Part shown: piece after piece, positions 7,066 through 15,259 of the stretch
Numbering within the stretch: position 1 is the stretch's first letter
How the letters are laid out: each line of letters starts with the position of its first letter
Assembly (NCBI RefSeq): GCF_001889045.1
Contig: NZ_CP018155.1
Coordinates: forward strand, 2,358,001-2,422,000
Origin: Tenacibaculum todarodis
GTDB lineage: Bacteria > Bacteroidota > Bacteroidia > Flavobacteriales > Flavobacteriaceae
Direction of reading: 5' to 3'
Length of the DNA: 64,000 nt
Made by a program: the position numbers and the translations under genes
Notes under the pieces: model-generated
The model's input: the letters and a program-made list of their open reading frames with translations, nothing else
Database searches by the model: none
Told to the model about the DNA's origin: nothing

Positions 7066-10000
7066 TTATTTTTCTTTTTCTACAGGCACAGAAAAATATT
7101 CTTGCACCTTCTTTTTATAATTCTGGCGCAAAGGTAAGGATTGTCTATTTAAAATCTCTGTTTGATTGTAAAACAGCTTTTTAAATTTAAGTTGCTTTGC
7201 TTTGTTCTTTTCAAACTCTTGTAAGTTTGTATTTGCTTTTCGCTTTTTTTCTTTGCCTTGTTCAAAAGTTGCTTTATCTAATTTTAAGAGTTCGTAATTC
7301 ATTTTTTGCATACGTTCTAAAGTTCCTTGAGTAAAACCTTTATCAAGTATTTCATTTTCTAACTGCTCCATTTTTTTGAGCGCTTTTTTAGCTTCTCCAG
7401 CTCCTTCTCCTCCTTGTTTAATAGCGTCTTGTAATTGTTGCCTTAATTTACTTTGTTCCTTGTAAATTTCGTACAATTCTCCATTCATTTTTTCCCCTTC
7501 TCCACCTTGTCCAGGTTTTCCATTTTCGCCTTTTTTTGGTTTTCCATCTTTCCCTTTTTTACCATCTTTTGGCTTACCTTGTTCACCTTTCTTCATTCCA
7601 TCTTGCATCTTCTTAATTAAATCTTCTTGTTTTTGAATTATATCTGGCAAACTAAAAGATTTTCCACTTCCTTTTCCACCAGAACCACTTCCAGGTTTTG
7701 GATTATTCATGGCATTTAAGAAATTACTCAACATATCTGCAATGGTATTTGTCGACGTCATTACATAACGTTGATTAGAAACACCTGAAGAAAATCTATT
7801 TTCGGCAAAATTTTCTAAAGATTGATCTAAGTTATAATGTGCATTTCCTAATAAATCTTGAACCTCAGTAGTTAATTTAGGAACACGAATTGATAACATG
7901 TAAATGCTATCATCAATATGATTGAAATATGTTTTTAATTGATATTGTTTCTTTAAGTTTTTACTAAAATTTGGATGTGATGCAGAAGTACCATTTATAG
8001 ATTTCATTAAATCTTCTTGTTCAAATGAAAAAGTAACCAAGTTTTCTAATATTTGACGTAAATCTTGTTTATTTTCTTCCTGCATTTGTTGGCTCATCAT
8101 TTGCATTGTTTCTTGCATCTTCTGGCTCATTTCCTTCATCTTTTTAGCAGATTTCTTCTGATTCTTCTTTGCTCCTTCTTTATTTTGTTGTTCTAAATTT
8201 TTAGAAGCTTCTTGTTGTTCTTTTTCTGCTTCTTTTTGCAATTCTTTCATTGAAGGAACATCCATTGGTTCCTTTAATTTACTGTTTTCTTTCTGAAGTT
8301 CGTTTAGCTCTTTTTGTGCTTTTTTAAATTCGTCATTTAGTTTTTCTTGCTCTTCTTTTGTTGCATCTTTTTTAGCAAGTTCTTCTTGTTTTTTAGCTAA
8401 ATCTTCAAGCTTATTAGCAAGTTGATTCATTTTTTGCTCTACATAAAAACGCTTAGTCATTTCCAAAATACGCTCTAAACTTTTTTCTTGCTGTTTATTT
8501 TTTTGAGCCAATTCTTTACTTTTTTTAACCAACTCTTCTTTGTTTAGCTTTTCAGCCATTTTTTGCAATTCGTCTAAGAGTTTTTTCTCTTTCGCTATTT
8601 TTTTAAGCTCTTCAATACGTTCTTTTAGGTCTTGTTTTTTCTCTTGAAGCTGATCGTTTTGCTCCTTTTTCTCATCAAAATTTTCTTTTAGCTGATCTGT
8701 TTGACGCTGCATCATTTCTTGATATTGTTCCTGACGCTTTATTAAGTTTTGAACTTTCTTTTGATCGTTCCAATTCATGTTCTTTTTGTTTTGTAAATCG
8801 AACTGAATTTTTTCTAAATCTTTCTTGTTTTTTCGCTGCTTTTCAAGCGAATTTTGCAAGTTGTCAATCGTATTTTTTTGCTCTTTTAACAACTCATCTT
8901 CTACTTCTTCTTCAGTCTTTTTTCGATAAGAAAATATTTTACTTGCTGTTTTTTTATTTCCGTTTACAGCATCATTATCAAAAACCTGAAAAAAGAATTC
9001 GTAATCAATTCCGCTTTGTAAAGTAATTCCGTCAGGAAATTGATAAAAGAAATTCTGAATATTTTCTTTTGTAATTGGCAGTTTAAAAGTTTGTTGTGCC
9101 TGCGGATTTTTCTCATCGTAATACACCAATTCTAATTTACGTAAACCATAATCATCTGCAATTTGACCTGCAAATTGAACTGGACCACGAGAAATACTAT
9201 CAATATTAGATTTTACCGCAATTGTTGGATGTTCATCTCTAATAATAGCAACAGAATATTGCAATTTTTCGTACTCTTTAAGGTTGTTGTTAGACGTCGC
9301 TATTTGATAATTAATTCCTTGTCGTATTCTTTTAGCGTACGTAAAACTATTTTCAGCTTTTTTGTCAAAATAAACTTTGTTGTTTTCTGATAAAAAAGTA
9401 ATACTATCTGTTTGATTTGTAGTTACTTGCCAGTTTATTACAGTTCCTTGAGGAACTGTAATATTTCCAGTATTAGAAATAGTTTCGTTTCGTTTTCCAA
9501 CATAGTTGGGATAAGACAAATGCATTTTTAATTGCTGAATAGTTGGTGTTTTTATCACATTTATGGTGAAGTTTTCAGACTGAATTCCGTTTGCTTCAAC
9601 ATAAAAATTTACATCTTCATTAATTTCTGAAAAAGTGTAAGAAAACAATCCACCACCTTTATTTTGCAAGTAATATTCTTGATTATTAAAGTATATTTTT
9701 GCTTCCGCAGGTAAAACTTTTCCAACCGTTTCTATAGAAACAGAAAAGGGTTTTCCTTGAATAACTTCTAAAGCATCATTTTTTAAAGAAAAAAGAAAAG
9801 GAGCTGGCGGCGTATAAGCTGTTCTGTGGTTTACAACACGTTCTAAACTTTGGGTTAAAGCACCGTTTGTACCCGTTAAAAATGTTAATCCGAAAAGTAA
9901 TAATGGAATAATTGCGTATTTTAAATACTTTTTATTCTTCTGAAAATCAATTGCTTTAGTGAAAACTACGGGTTGTAATTCGTTTGCTTTTTGATCAATA

Positions 10001-10380
10001 CTTGCTAATAATAATTCCGACTGATTATTTTCGTTTTTAAGCTGTAAAATATTTAATAATTTATCGCTTACTTCCGGGAAATGATTACCAATAATTTTTG
10101 AGGATTCTTCTTCAGAAATTCCTTTTTGTAAACCAAATAATTTAAAAAGTGGAAAAAATATAAATCGAATAAGTAAAGCCAATTCAATTATAATAAATAC
10201 CCAGAAAAGAATGGTTCTTGCGGTAGGTTTCAACCACAAAAAATACTCTATAAACAGCGTAAATAATAAGTATAGTAACCCTAAAGAAACAAATAAAATG
10301 CTTCCTTTTATTAACTCGTTTGTATAGTATTTACGAGAAAACTGTTGTAGTTTCTCTTTTATTTTTTCGTATCCATTCAT
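7066..10380 (-). CDS. Large membrane-anchored coiled-coil protein, DUF4175-type
   Basis: This 1104-residue protein matches what I know of the DUF4175 family of Bacteroidota. Three membrane segments occupy the N-terminal 175 residues (about 24-46, 56-77 and 152-172). A beta-rich region follows (about 175-490), then a very long Lys/Gln/Glu-rich coiled coil (about 490-790). A Gly/Lys-rich low-complexity linker (about 920-1000, with repeated GKPKxGKxG units) comes before a final basic helical part. The topology suggests a scaffold spanning the inner membrane and periplasm. Function is not established. It leads the minus-strand run of secreted protein, ybeY and mnmG. Confidence 0.85.
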   Translation of the reverse strand: MNGYEKIKEKLQQFSRKYYTNELIKGSILFVSLGLLYLLFTLFIEYFLWLKPTARTILFWVFIIIELALLIRFIFFPLFKLFGLQKGISEEESSKIIGNHFPEVSDKLLNILQLKNENNQSELLLASIDQKANELQPVVFTKAIDFQKNKKYLKYAIIPLLLFGLTFLTGTNGALTQSLERVVNHRTAYTPPAPFLFSLKNDALEVIQGKPFSVSIETVGKVLPAEAKIYFNNQEYYLQNKGGGLFSYTFSEINEDVNFYVEANGIQSENFTINVIKTPTIQQLKMHLSYPNYVGKRNETISNTGNITVPQGTVINWQVTTNQTDSITFLSENNKVYFDKKAENSFTYAKRIRQGINYQIATSNNNLKEYEKLQYSVAIIRDEHPTIAVKSNIDSISRGPVQFAGQIADDYGLRKLELVYYDEKNPQAQQTFKLPITKENIQNFFYQFPDGITLQSGIDYEFFFQVFDNDAVNGNKKTASKIFSYRKKTEEEVEDELLKEQKNTIDNLQNSLEKQRKNKKDLEKIQFDLQNKKNMNWNDQKKVQNLIKRQEQYQEMMQRQTDQLKENFDEKKEQNDQLQEKKQDLKERIEELKKIAKEKKLLDELQKMAEKLNKEELVKKSKELAQKNKQQEKSLERILEMTKRFYVEQKMNQLANKLEDLAKKQEELAKKDATKEEQEKLNDEFKKAQKELNELQKENSKLKEPMDVPSMKELQKEAEKEQQEASKNLEQQNKEGAKKNQKKSAKKMKEMSQKMQETMQMMSQQMQEENKQDLRQILENLVTFSFEQEDLMKSINGTSASHPNFSKNLKKQYQLKTYFNHIDDSIYMLSIRVPKLTTEVQDLLGNAHYNLDQSLENFAENRFSSGVSNQRYVMTSTNTIADMLSNFLNAMNNPKPGSGSGGKGSGKSFSLPDIIQKQEDLIKKMQDGMKKGEQGKPKDGKKGKDGKPKKGENGKPGQGGEGEKMNGELYEIYKEQSKLRQQLQDAIKQGGEGAGEAKKALKKMEQLENEILDKGFTQGTLERMQKMNYELLKLDKATFEQGKEKKRKANTNLQEFEKNKAKQLKFKKLFYNQTEILNRQSLPLRQNYKKKVQEYFSVPVEKEK

Positions 10381-10482
10381 AATTCAGTCAATAAAAATAG
10401 TACTTTTAGAACAAATTTATGTTAAAGCTGTTGTAAGGATATACAAAAATACAGTACTAATGAACGTAAACAACAAAAAATT

Positions 10483-11328
10483 ATGAAACAAGTAACAACA
10501 ATTTTATTAGTATTCTTTTCACTTTCTTTTTTTGCTCAAAGCCCTTGGACAAAGAAAAAAAATGAAGGATATGTGCAGTTATCGTTCTCTTTAATACCAA
10601 CATATAGCACGATTTTTGGCAATCCGGACTATGATACACAAAGAGAAATATCTGATAATACGCTTCAGTTATATGGAGAATTTGGGTTAAATGATAAAAC
10701 CACATTATTTGCAAATGTTCCTTTTAAAATGTTAAAATCAGGAGATTTCACAGAAGATATGTCATTAGTTCTTCCTTTAGTATTAACAACAGAAGGGACA
10801 AAAAATACATTAGGTAATATTCAATTTGGTGTTAAACATAATTTTTATAGTAAAAATTGGATACTTTCTGGGCAAATTGGTGTTGAAGCCAATACAGGAA
10901 GCTTTGATCAGCCTTCTGGTTTAAGAACAGGTTATGATGCTTGGACATTTACACCCTTGTTTTTAGCAGGAAAAAGCTTAGGAAATAGTTATTTTCAAAG
11001 TTTTGTAGGTTTTGATGTAAGAACCAATGATTACAGCTCAAATTTTAAAATTGGTGGAGAATATGGAGGAAAAATTGGTAAGGACTTATGGTTAATTGGT
11101 TTTATTGATATTGTAAAATCTTTTGAAAATGGAGATGTTATCTTACCAACATCAAACAGTTACACAGCAACGTATGTTAATGATCAAGAATACGGAGCTT
11201 TTGGAGCAAAATTTATTTATGAATTTTCTGATAAATATGGTATAAACGCTGGTTTTGGTGGCGCTTTTTTTGGAAACAATGTAGCAAAAGCACCCGCTTT
11301 AAGTTTTGGGTTATATCATAAGTTTTAA
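10483..11328 (+). CDS. Outer-membrane beta-barrel protein, tandem paralogue 1
   Basis: A signal peptide (about residues 1-18, ending SFFAQ) is followed by SPWT and about 260 residues of alternating amphipathic strands rich in Gly and aromatics. It ends in LSFGLYHKF, a typical outer-membrane C-terminal strand with a terminal Phe. It is closely similar to the next gene along its whole length: shared features include SPWT, the TIFGNP/ALFGNP segment, the NTLxxYxEyGxxxKTTLF motif and RTGYDAWTfTP. A role as a porin-like or sensor barrel is possible, but the substrate is unknown. It is followed by a strong terminator, so it is transcribed separately from its paralogue. Confidence 0.8.
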   Translation: MKQVTTILLVFFSLSFFAQSPWTKKKNEGYVQLSFSLIPTYSTIFGNPDYDTQREISDNTLQLYGEFGLNDKTTLFANVPFKMLKSGDFTEDMSLVLPLVLTTEGTKNTLGNIQFGVKHNFYSKNWILSGQIGVEANTGSFDQPSGLRTGYDAWTFTPLFLAGKSLGNSYFQSFVGFDVRTNDYSSNFKIGGEYGGKIGKDLWLIGFIDIVKSFENGDVILPTSNSYTATYVNDQEYGAFGAKFIYEFSDKYGINAGFGGAFFGNNVAKAPALSFGLYHKF

Positions 11329-11360
11329 GTAAAAAAAATAAAAAATATTTTTTCTTAAAA

Positions 11361-11391
11361 GAAAGAGGTTTTGCATTGCAAAACCTCTTTC
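11361..11391 (+). terminator. Strong intrinsic terminator between the barrel paralogues
   Basis: GAAAGAGGTTTTGC (11361-11374) pairs with GCAAAACCTCTTTC (11378-11391), with a 3-base loop ATT and a TTTTTTT tail. It lies 33 bases after the stop of the first barrel gene. Confidence 0.92.
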
Positions 11392-11424
11392 TTTTTTTAC
11401 AGGATTTACACTGTTTTTTAGATA

Positions 11425-11432
11425 TATTTTTG
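11425..11432 (+). promoter_or_regulatory. Bacteroidota -7 promoter box for barrel paralogue 2
   Basis: TATTTTTG matches TAnnTTTG and lies after the preceding terminator, 68 bases before the ATG at 11501. It implies a leader of about 60 bases. Confidence 0.35.
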
Positions 11433-11500
11433 ATTATCAGTAAACTATTGAATAACTTAGGTATTTATATTAATGTTTTAACCAAACAAAATTACTATCT

Positions 11501-12337
11501 ATGAAAAAATTAACTACACTATTTATATTCCTTTTTACGCTTTCTATTTTCTCACAAAGTCCATGGACCCAAAATAAAGGAATATTATATACACAATTAT
11601 CTTTTACAACAATACCAAAGTATAAAGCACTTTTTGGAAACCCAGAAGTTGCTACGGAAAGACAAATTACAGACAACACTTTACGTATTTACGCAGAATA
11701 TGGTATCAGTAATAAAACTACACTTTTTACAGCATTACCTATAAAAACAGTGAAAGCAGAAAATCTTGTAAAATCTACACCTAACCCAATAACCACAAAA
11801 GGAACATTAACATCTATGGGGAATATCTTGTTTGGGGTAAAACATAACTTTTACAATAAAAAATGGTTAATAACCGGTCAAGTTGGTTTTGAAACTAGTA
11901 CAAGTAGATATCATACAAATTCGGGAGTAAGAACAGGTTATGATGCATGGACAATTACTCCAATGATTAGCGCTGGTAAAAGCTCTAATTCTTGGTATGT
12001 ACAAACCTATGTTGGCGCAGATTTTAGAACAAATGAGTATAGTTCTGCGTTTAAAATTGGAGGAGAAATAGGTTATAAACTTACTTCTTGGCTAACTATG
12101 GCAGGTTTTGCAGATGGTTTAGCATCATTTACAAATGGATCTGTTATTATTCCTAAAGAAAATAAATTAACGGGTCTATATGTTAACAACAAAAGTTATG
12201 CAGCTTTTGGTATTAAACCTACATTTGTAGTAAACCCAAAATTTGGGATTAATTTAGGGGTTGGTTTAGCTTTTGGAGGAAGAAGAATACCGCAAACACC
12301 AGCAATAAGTGCAGGATTTCATTATAAATTTTTGTAA
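11501..12337 (+). CDS. Outer-membrane beta-barrel protein, tandem paralogue 2
   Basis: This 278-residue paralogue of the preceding protein has a signal peptide (ending IFSQ) and then SPWTQNKG. It keeps KYKALFGNPEVATERQITD, RTGYDAWTITP, FRTNEYSSAFKIGGE and a C-terminal strand AISAGFHYKFL. The pair looks like a local gene duplication with substantial divergence. Separate terminators and a separate -7 box suggest independent expression, possibly so that two related barrels are made under different conditions. The ligand is unknown. Confidence 0.8.
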   Translation: MKKLTTLFIFLFTLSIFSQSPWTQNKGILYTQLSFTTIPKYKALFGNPEVATERQITDNTLRIYAEYGISNKTTLFTALPIKTVKAENLVKSTPNPITTKGTLTSMGNILFGVKHNFYNKKWLITGQVGFETSTSRYHTNSGVRTGYDAWTITPMISAGKSSNSWYVQTYVGADFRTNEYSSAFKIGGEIGYKLTSWLTMAGFADGLASFTNGSVIIPKENKLTGLYVNNKSYAAFGIKPTFVVNPKFGINLGVGLAFGGRRIPQTPAISAGFHYKFL

Positions 12338-12413
12338 AAAATGATATTACAATAGCGTTTTTTTGTAAGTAAATTTCTTGTACTATCTAACTACTCACTT
12401 CCATCTTAATAAC

Positions 12414-12421
12414 TATCTTTG
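12414..12421 (+). promoter_or_regulatory. Bacteroidota -7 promoter box for gltX
   Basis: TATCTTTG matches TAnnTTTG, 22 bases upstream of the gltX ATG at 12444. No convincing -33 TTG is seen. Confidence 0.45.
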
Positions 12422-12443
12422 TGCCATTAAAATTTAGAAAAAA

Positions 12444-13961
12444 ATGACTCAAGATGTACGTGTTCGTTTTGCCCCAAGTCCAACAGGACCTTTACATATT
12501 GGTGGTGTAAGAACTGCTTTATTTAATTATTTATTTGCTAAAAAATATAACGGAACTTTTGTACTTCGAATAGAAGACACAGACCAAACCCGTTATGTTG
12601 AAAATGCAGAACAATATATTATAGACGCTTTAGAATGGAGTAATATTCCGTTTGATGAAGGTCCAAATAAGAATGAAAAATTTGGTCCATATAGACAATC
12701 TGAAAGAAAAGATTTATACAAACAATATGCAGATCAATTATTGAAAGATAATTGGGCGTATGTTGCTTTTGATACTTCGGAAGAACTAGATTTTCATCGA
12801 AAAAATCACGAAGAAAAAGGAAAAACATTCATTTATAATTGGCACAATAGAGAAAAATTAAACAATTCTCTTTCACTTTCTTCGGAAGAAGTTCAGGCAA
12901 AAATTGAAGCTGGAGATAAATATGTAATCCGTTTTAAAACACCTCAAGATGAAATTTTGGTAATGAATGATGAAATTCGTGGAGAAATTAAAATTGATAC
13001 TAATGTTTTAGATGATAAGGTTTTGTTTAAATCAGACGGAATGCCAACGTACCATTTAGCAAATATTGTAGATGATCACTTAATGGAAATTTCACACGTA
13101 ATTCGTGGAGAAGAATGGTTACCATCAATGGCTTTACATATATTATTATACAGAGCTTTTGACTGGAGCGCGCCAAAATTTGCACATTTACCGTTGATTT
13201 TAAAACCAGTCGGAAAAGGAAAATTAAGCAAACGTGATGGCGATAAATTAGGTTTCCCAGTTTTCCCGTTGGAATATACAAATGAAAAAACAGGCGATGT
13301 TTCTCGCGGTTATAAAGAAGATGGTTATTTTGCAGATGCGTTTATAAATATGTTAGCTTTATTAGGATGGAATCCTGGAACAGAACAAGAAATTTTTTCG
13401 TTGGAAGAACTAACGCAAGTTTTTGATTTAGATAGAGTTAGTAAATCTGGAGCAAAATTTAGTCCAGATAAAACAAAGTGGTTTAATCAACAATATTTAC
13501 AAACTAAAACGGATGCTGAATTAACAGACTTATTTCTTCCTATTTTAGAAGAAAAAGGGATTTCAGTAGCTAAAAACAACGCAGAAAAAGTAGTTTCTTT
13601 AATTAAAGAACGCGCAACTTTTGTGTCAGATTTTTGGGATTTATCTAATTTCTTTTTTGAAACTCCAACTGAATACGATGCAAAAGCATCAAAAAAGAGT
13701 TGGAAGGAAGGAACAGCTGAATTGATGCAAGAGTTATCTGAGGTTATTGAAGGAGTTTCAGAGTTTTCTTCAGTAAATATAGAAACTATAGTTAAAGAGT
13801 GGATAACGTCTAAAGAAATAGGTTTTGGTAAAGTTATGCAGCCACTAAGACTTAGTTTAGTTGGTGCCATGAAAGGACCACATTTATATGATATAATTGA
13901 ATTTATTGGTAAACAAGAAACCATTAATAGAATAAAGACAAGTATTGAAAAATTATCCTAA
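12444..13961 (+). CDS. gltX: Glutamyl-tRNA synthetase
   Basis: GltX charges tRNA-Glu in the cytoplasm. The 505-residue protein has the class I HIGH signature in APSPTGPLHIGGVRTALFN (about residues 9-27) and the KMSKS-equivalent KLSKRDG (about residues 260-266). The discriminating segment LRIEDTDQTR follows the first motif. Length is normal for the bacterial enzyme, and the C-terminal anticodon-binding helical domain (about 330-505) is complete. It is a single-gene unit with its own -7 box and a following terminator. Confidence 0.98.
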   Translation: MTQDVRVRFAPSPTGPLHIGGVRTALFNYLFAKKYNGTFVLRIEDTDQTRYVENAEQYIIDALEWSNIPFDEGPNKNEKFGPYRQSERKDLYKQYADQLLKDNWAYVAFDTSEELDFHRKNHEEKGKTFIYNWHNREKLNNSLSLSSEEVQAKIEAGDKYVIRFKTPQDEILVMNDEIRGEIKIDTNVLDDKVLFKSDGMPTYHLANIVDDHLMEISHVIRGEEWLPSMALHILLYRAFDWSAPKFAHLPLILKPVGKGKLSKRDGDKLGFPVFPLEYTNEKTGDVSRGYKEDGYFADAFINMLALLGWNPGTEQEIFSLEELTQVFDLDRVSKSGAKFSPDKTKWFNQQYLQTKTDAELTDLFLPILEEKGISVAKNNAEKVVSLIKERATFVSDFWDLSNFFFETPTEYDAKASKKSWKEGTAELMQELSEVIEGVSEFSSVNIETIVKEWITSKEIGFGKVMQPLRLSLVGAMKGPHLYDIIEFIGKQETINRIKTSIEKLS

Positions 13962-13985
13962 AAAAATAGTTTTTTTAAAAATTTA

Positions 13986-14020
13986 GACCTCACAGATTTT
14001 AAATCTGTGAGATCTTTTTT
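13986..14020. terminator. Bidirectional terminator after gltX
   Basis: The 11-bp stem CTCACAGATTT (13989-13999) pairs with AAATCTGTGAG (14001-14011), and in practice the loop opens over the central T/A bases. A T-run (14015-14021) follows and an A/T-rich run precedes it. It separates gltX (+) from the convergent barrel gene (-). Confidence 0.82.
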
Positions 14021-14078
14021 TATCATTTAATATTGAAGTAAAGTATTCGTTTTACTATGTAACTATGTGGTTTTTATA

Positions 14079-14648
14079 TTAAAAACAAGGTTTTCCAGAG
14101 TGTCCTCTTCCACCAAACAAGCTGTCTCCTAAATTGTAAACAATACCAATTGTACCTTGTAAATGAGAGCGCATACTTTCATAACCTTCAAAAGAATACT
14201 TGTAGTAAAGTTGACCGTTTGCTCCCCAGTTTTCTAGAAACCAATACGTACTTCCAGCACCAATATTTAATGTTGGAGTCATACTTAAATTAGATTTTAC
14301 TAAACTTCCACCTGCAAAAGCATACGGATAAAAATTATCGAACAGTTGATCTATATTATATCGTAAAGAAAAATCTGCAGAAATATATTTTGCAGAATTT
14401 TGAACTAAACTAAAATTATCAATGGTATTAAAAGATAAAGCACCATCAACAGATAAACGCTCATTAATTGGCATTGTTAAGTTAAGTCTTGGTATTTGAA
14501 AAAGATATTGATCTTCAATAAAAGAAGCGTCACTTTCACCAAATTTTACTATTGATGTACTAACTCCAATTTGCCAAGTATTTTTTGTGTCTTGAGCTTT
14601 TACAAAGAAGGAAGCTAATAAAAATAGTGCTAAAAAGGTTTTATTCAT
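14079..14648 (-). CDS. Small outer-membrane beta-barrel protein (OmpA/OmpW-like barrel)
   Basis: Residues 1-18 form a signal peptide ending VKAQ. The mature 170 residues show alternating strands typical of an eight-stranded barrel, including INERLSVDGALSFN, FYPYAFAGGSLV, LNIGAGSTYWFLENWGANGQ and TIGIVYNLGD. No OmpA peptidoglycan-binding domain follows, so only the barrel is present. The end FGGRGHSGKPCF, with a terminal Cys-Phe after the last strand, is slightly unusual. It may be transcribed together with the upstream TerB-like gene (64-base gap), but the two need not be related in function. Confidence 0.8.
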   Translation of the reverse strand: MNKTFLALFLLASFFVKAQDTKNTWQIGVSTSIVKFGESDASFIEDQYLFQIPRLNLTMPINERLSVDGALSFNTIDNFSLVQNSAKYISADFSLRYNIDQLFDNFYPYAFAGGSLVKSNLSMTPTLNIGAGSTYWFLENWGANGQLYYKYSFEGYESMRSHLQGTIGIVYNLGDSLFGGRGHSGKPCF

Positions 14649-14712
14649 AACATTGGGGGTTAAGTTATTAAATTAACTATTTTTTAAAAGGTTTAGTATT
14701 TAAAAAGGTGTT

Positions 14713-15147
14713 TTAAATTTTATTTACAGCCTTAATTGCTTCAGTAAAGCTCTCTAAATCATTGTCATTTAAAACTAAATGTATTGCTTCGTCACAAACT
14801 TTTTCTGCGTTCTCAGTAGAAAAATGTAAACCTACAGCAATTTTACGCATTAATTTTACTTCAACAAGTTCTGCTTCTTCATCAGCAAAAATCATTTTTG
14901 TTAAACGAAATAAACGCTCAATTCTTTCGTCATAACTCACTGGAGGATTTACCGGGAATTTTTCTGGATTTGCTGTAATAATTTTAAATTCCTCTAAAGA
15001 AATATTTAATTTTTTGGCAGCTCTTAGTAATAATTTCTCTTCACCTTCGCTTATTTTTCCGTCTGCTTTTGCAATTTTTACAACACTTGCAAAGTGCCCA
15101 ATTTCTTGTTTGTGTTTACCGCTTGAATATAAATCTGATATTGACAT
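14713..15147 (-). CDS. TerB-like (tellurite-resistance B family) acidic protein
   Basis: This 144-residue soluble acidic helical protein has the TerB pattern: FASVVKIAKADGKISEGEEKLLLRAAKKL (described here by its key residues KADGKIS...E, about residues 22-38), then a second repeat-like segment with FADEEAELVEVKL (about 90-102). The DGkIs-E motif resembles the metal-binding turn of TerB. Family members are linked to stress responses, and no other ter genes are nearby. No signal peptide is seen, so it is cytoplasmic. Confidence 0.85.
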   Translation of the reverse strand: MSISDLYSSGKHKQEIGHFASVVKIAKADGKISEGEEKLLLRAAKKLNISLEEFKIITANPEKFPVNPPVSYDERIERLFRLTKMIFADEEAELVEVKLMRKIAVGLHFSTENAEKVCDEAIHLVLNDNDLESFTEAIKAVNKI

Positions 15148-15234
15148 AATTTTTTGTTTTAAAATGTAAAGTTATTAATTAAGAGGCATTTTTTTACAAA
15201 AAGGTCACAAAAAAATCATTAATAAATAATGTTT

Positions 15235-15242
15235 TATTTTTG
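15235..15242 (+). promoter_or_regulatory. Bacteroidota -7 promoter box for mfd
   Basis: TATTTTTG matches TAnnTTTG and lies 17 bases before the TTG start codon of mfd. It supports the choice of the TTG at 15260 as the start, because any further-upstream start would precede the promoter. Confidence 0.45.
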
Positions 15243-15259
15243 CAGCAAATATTTTTACG

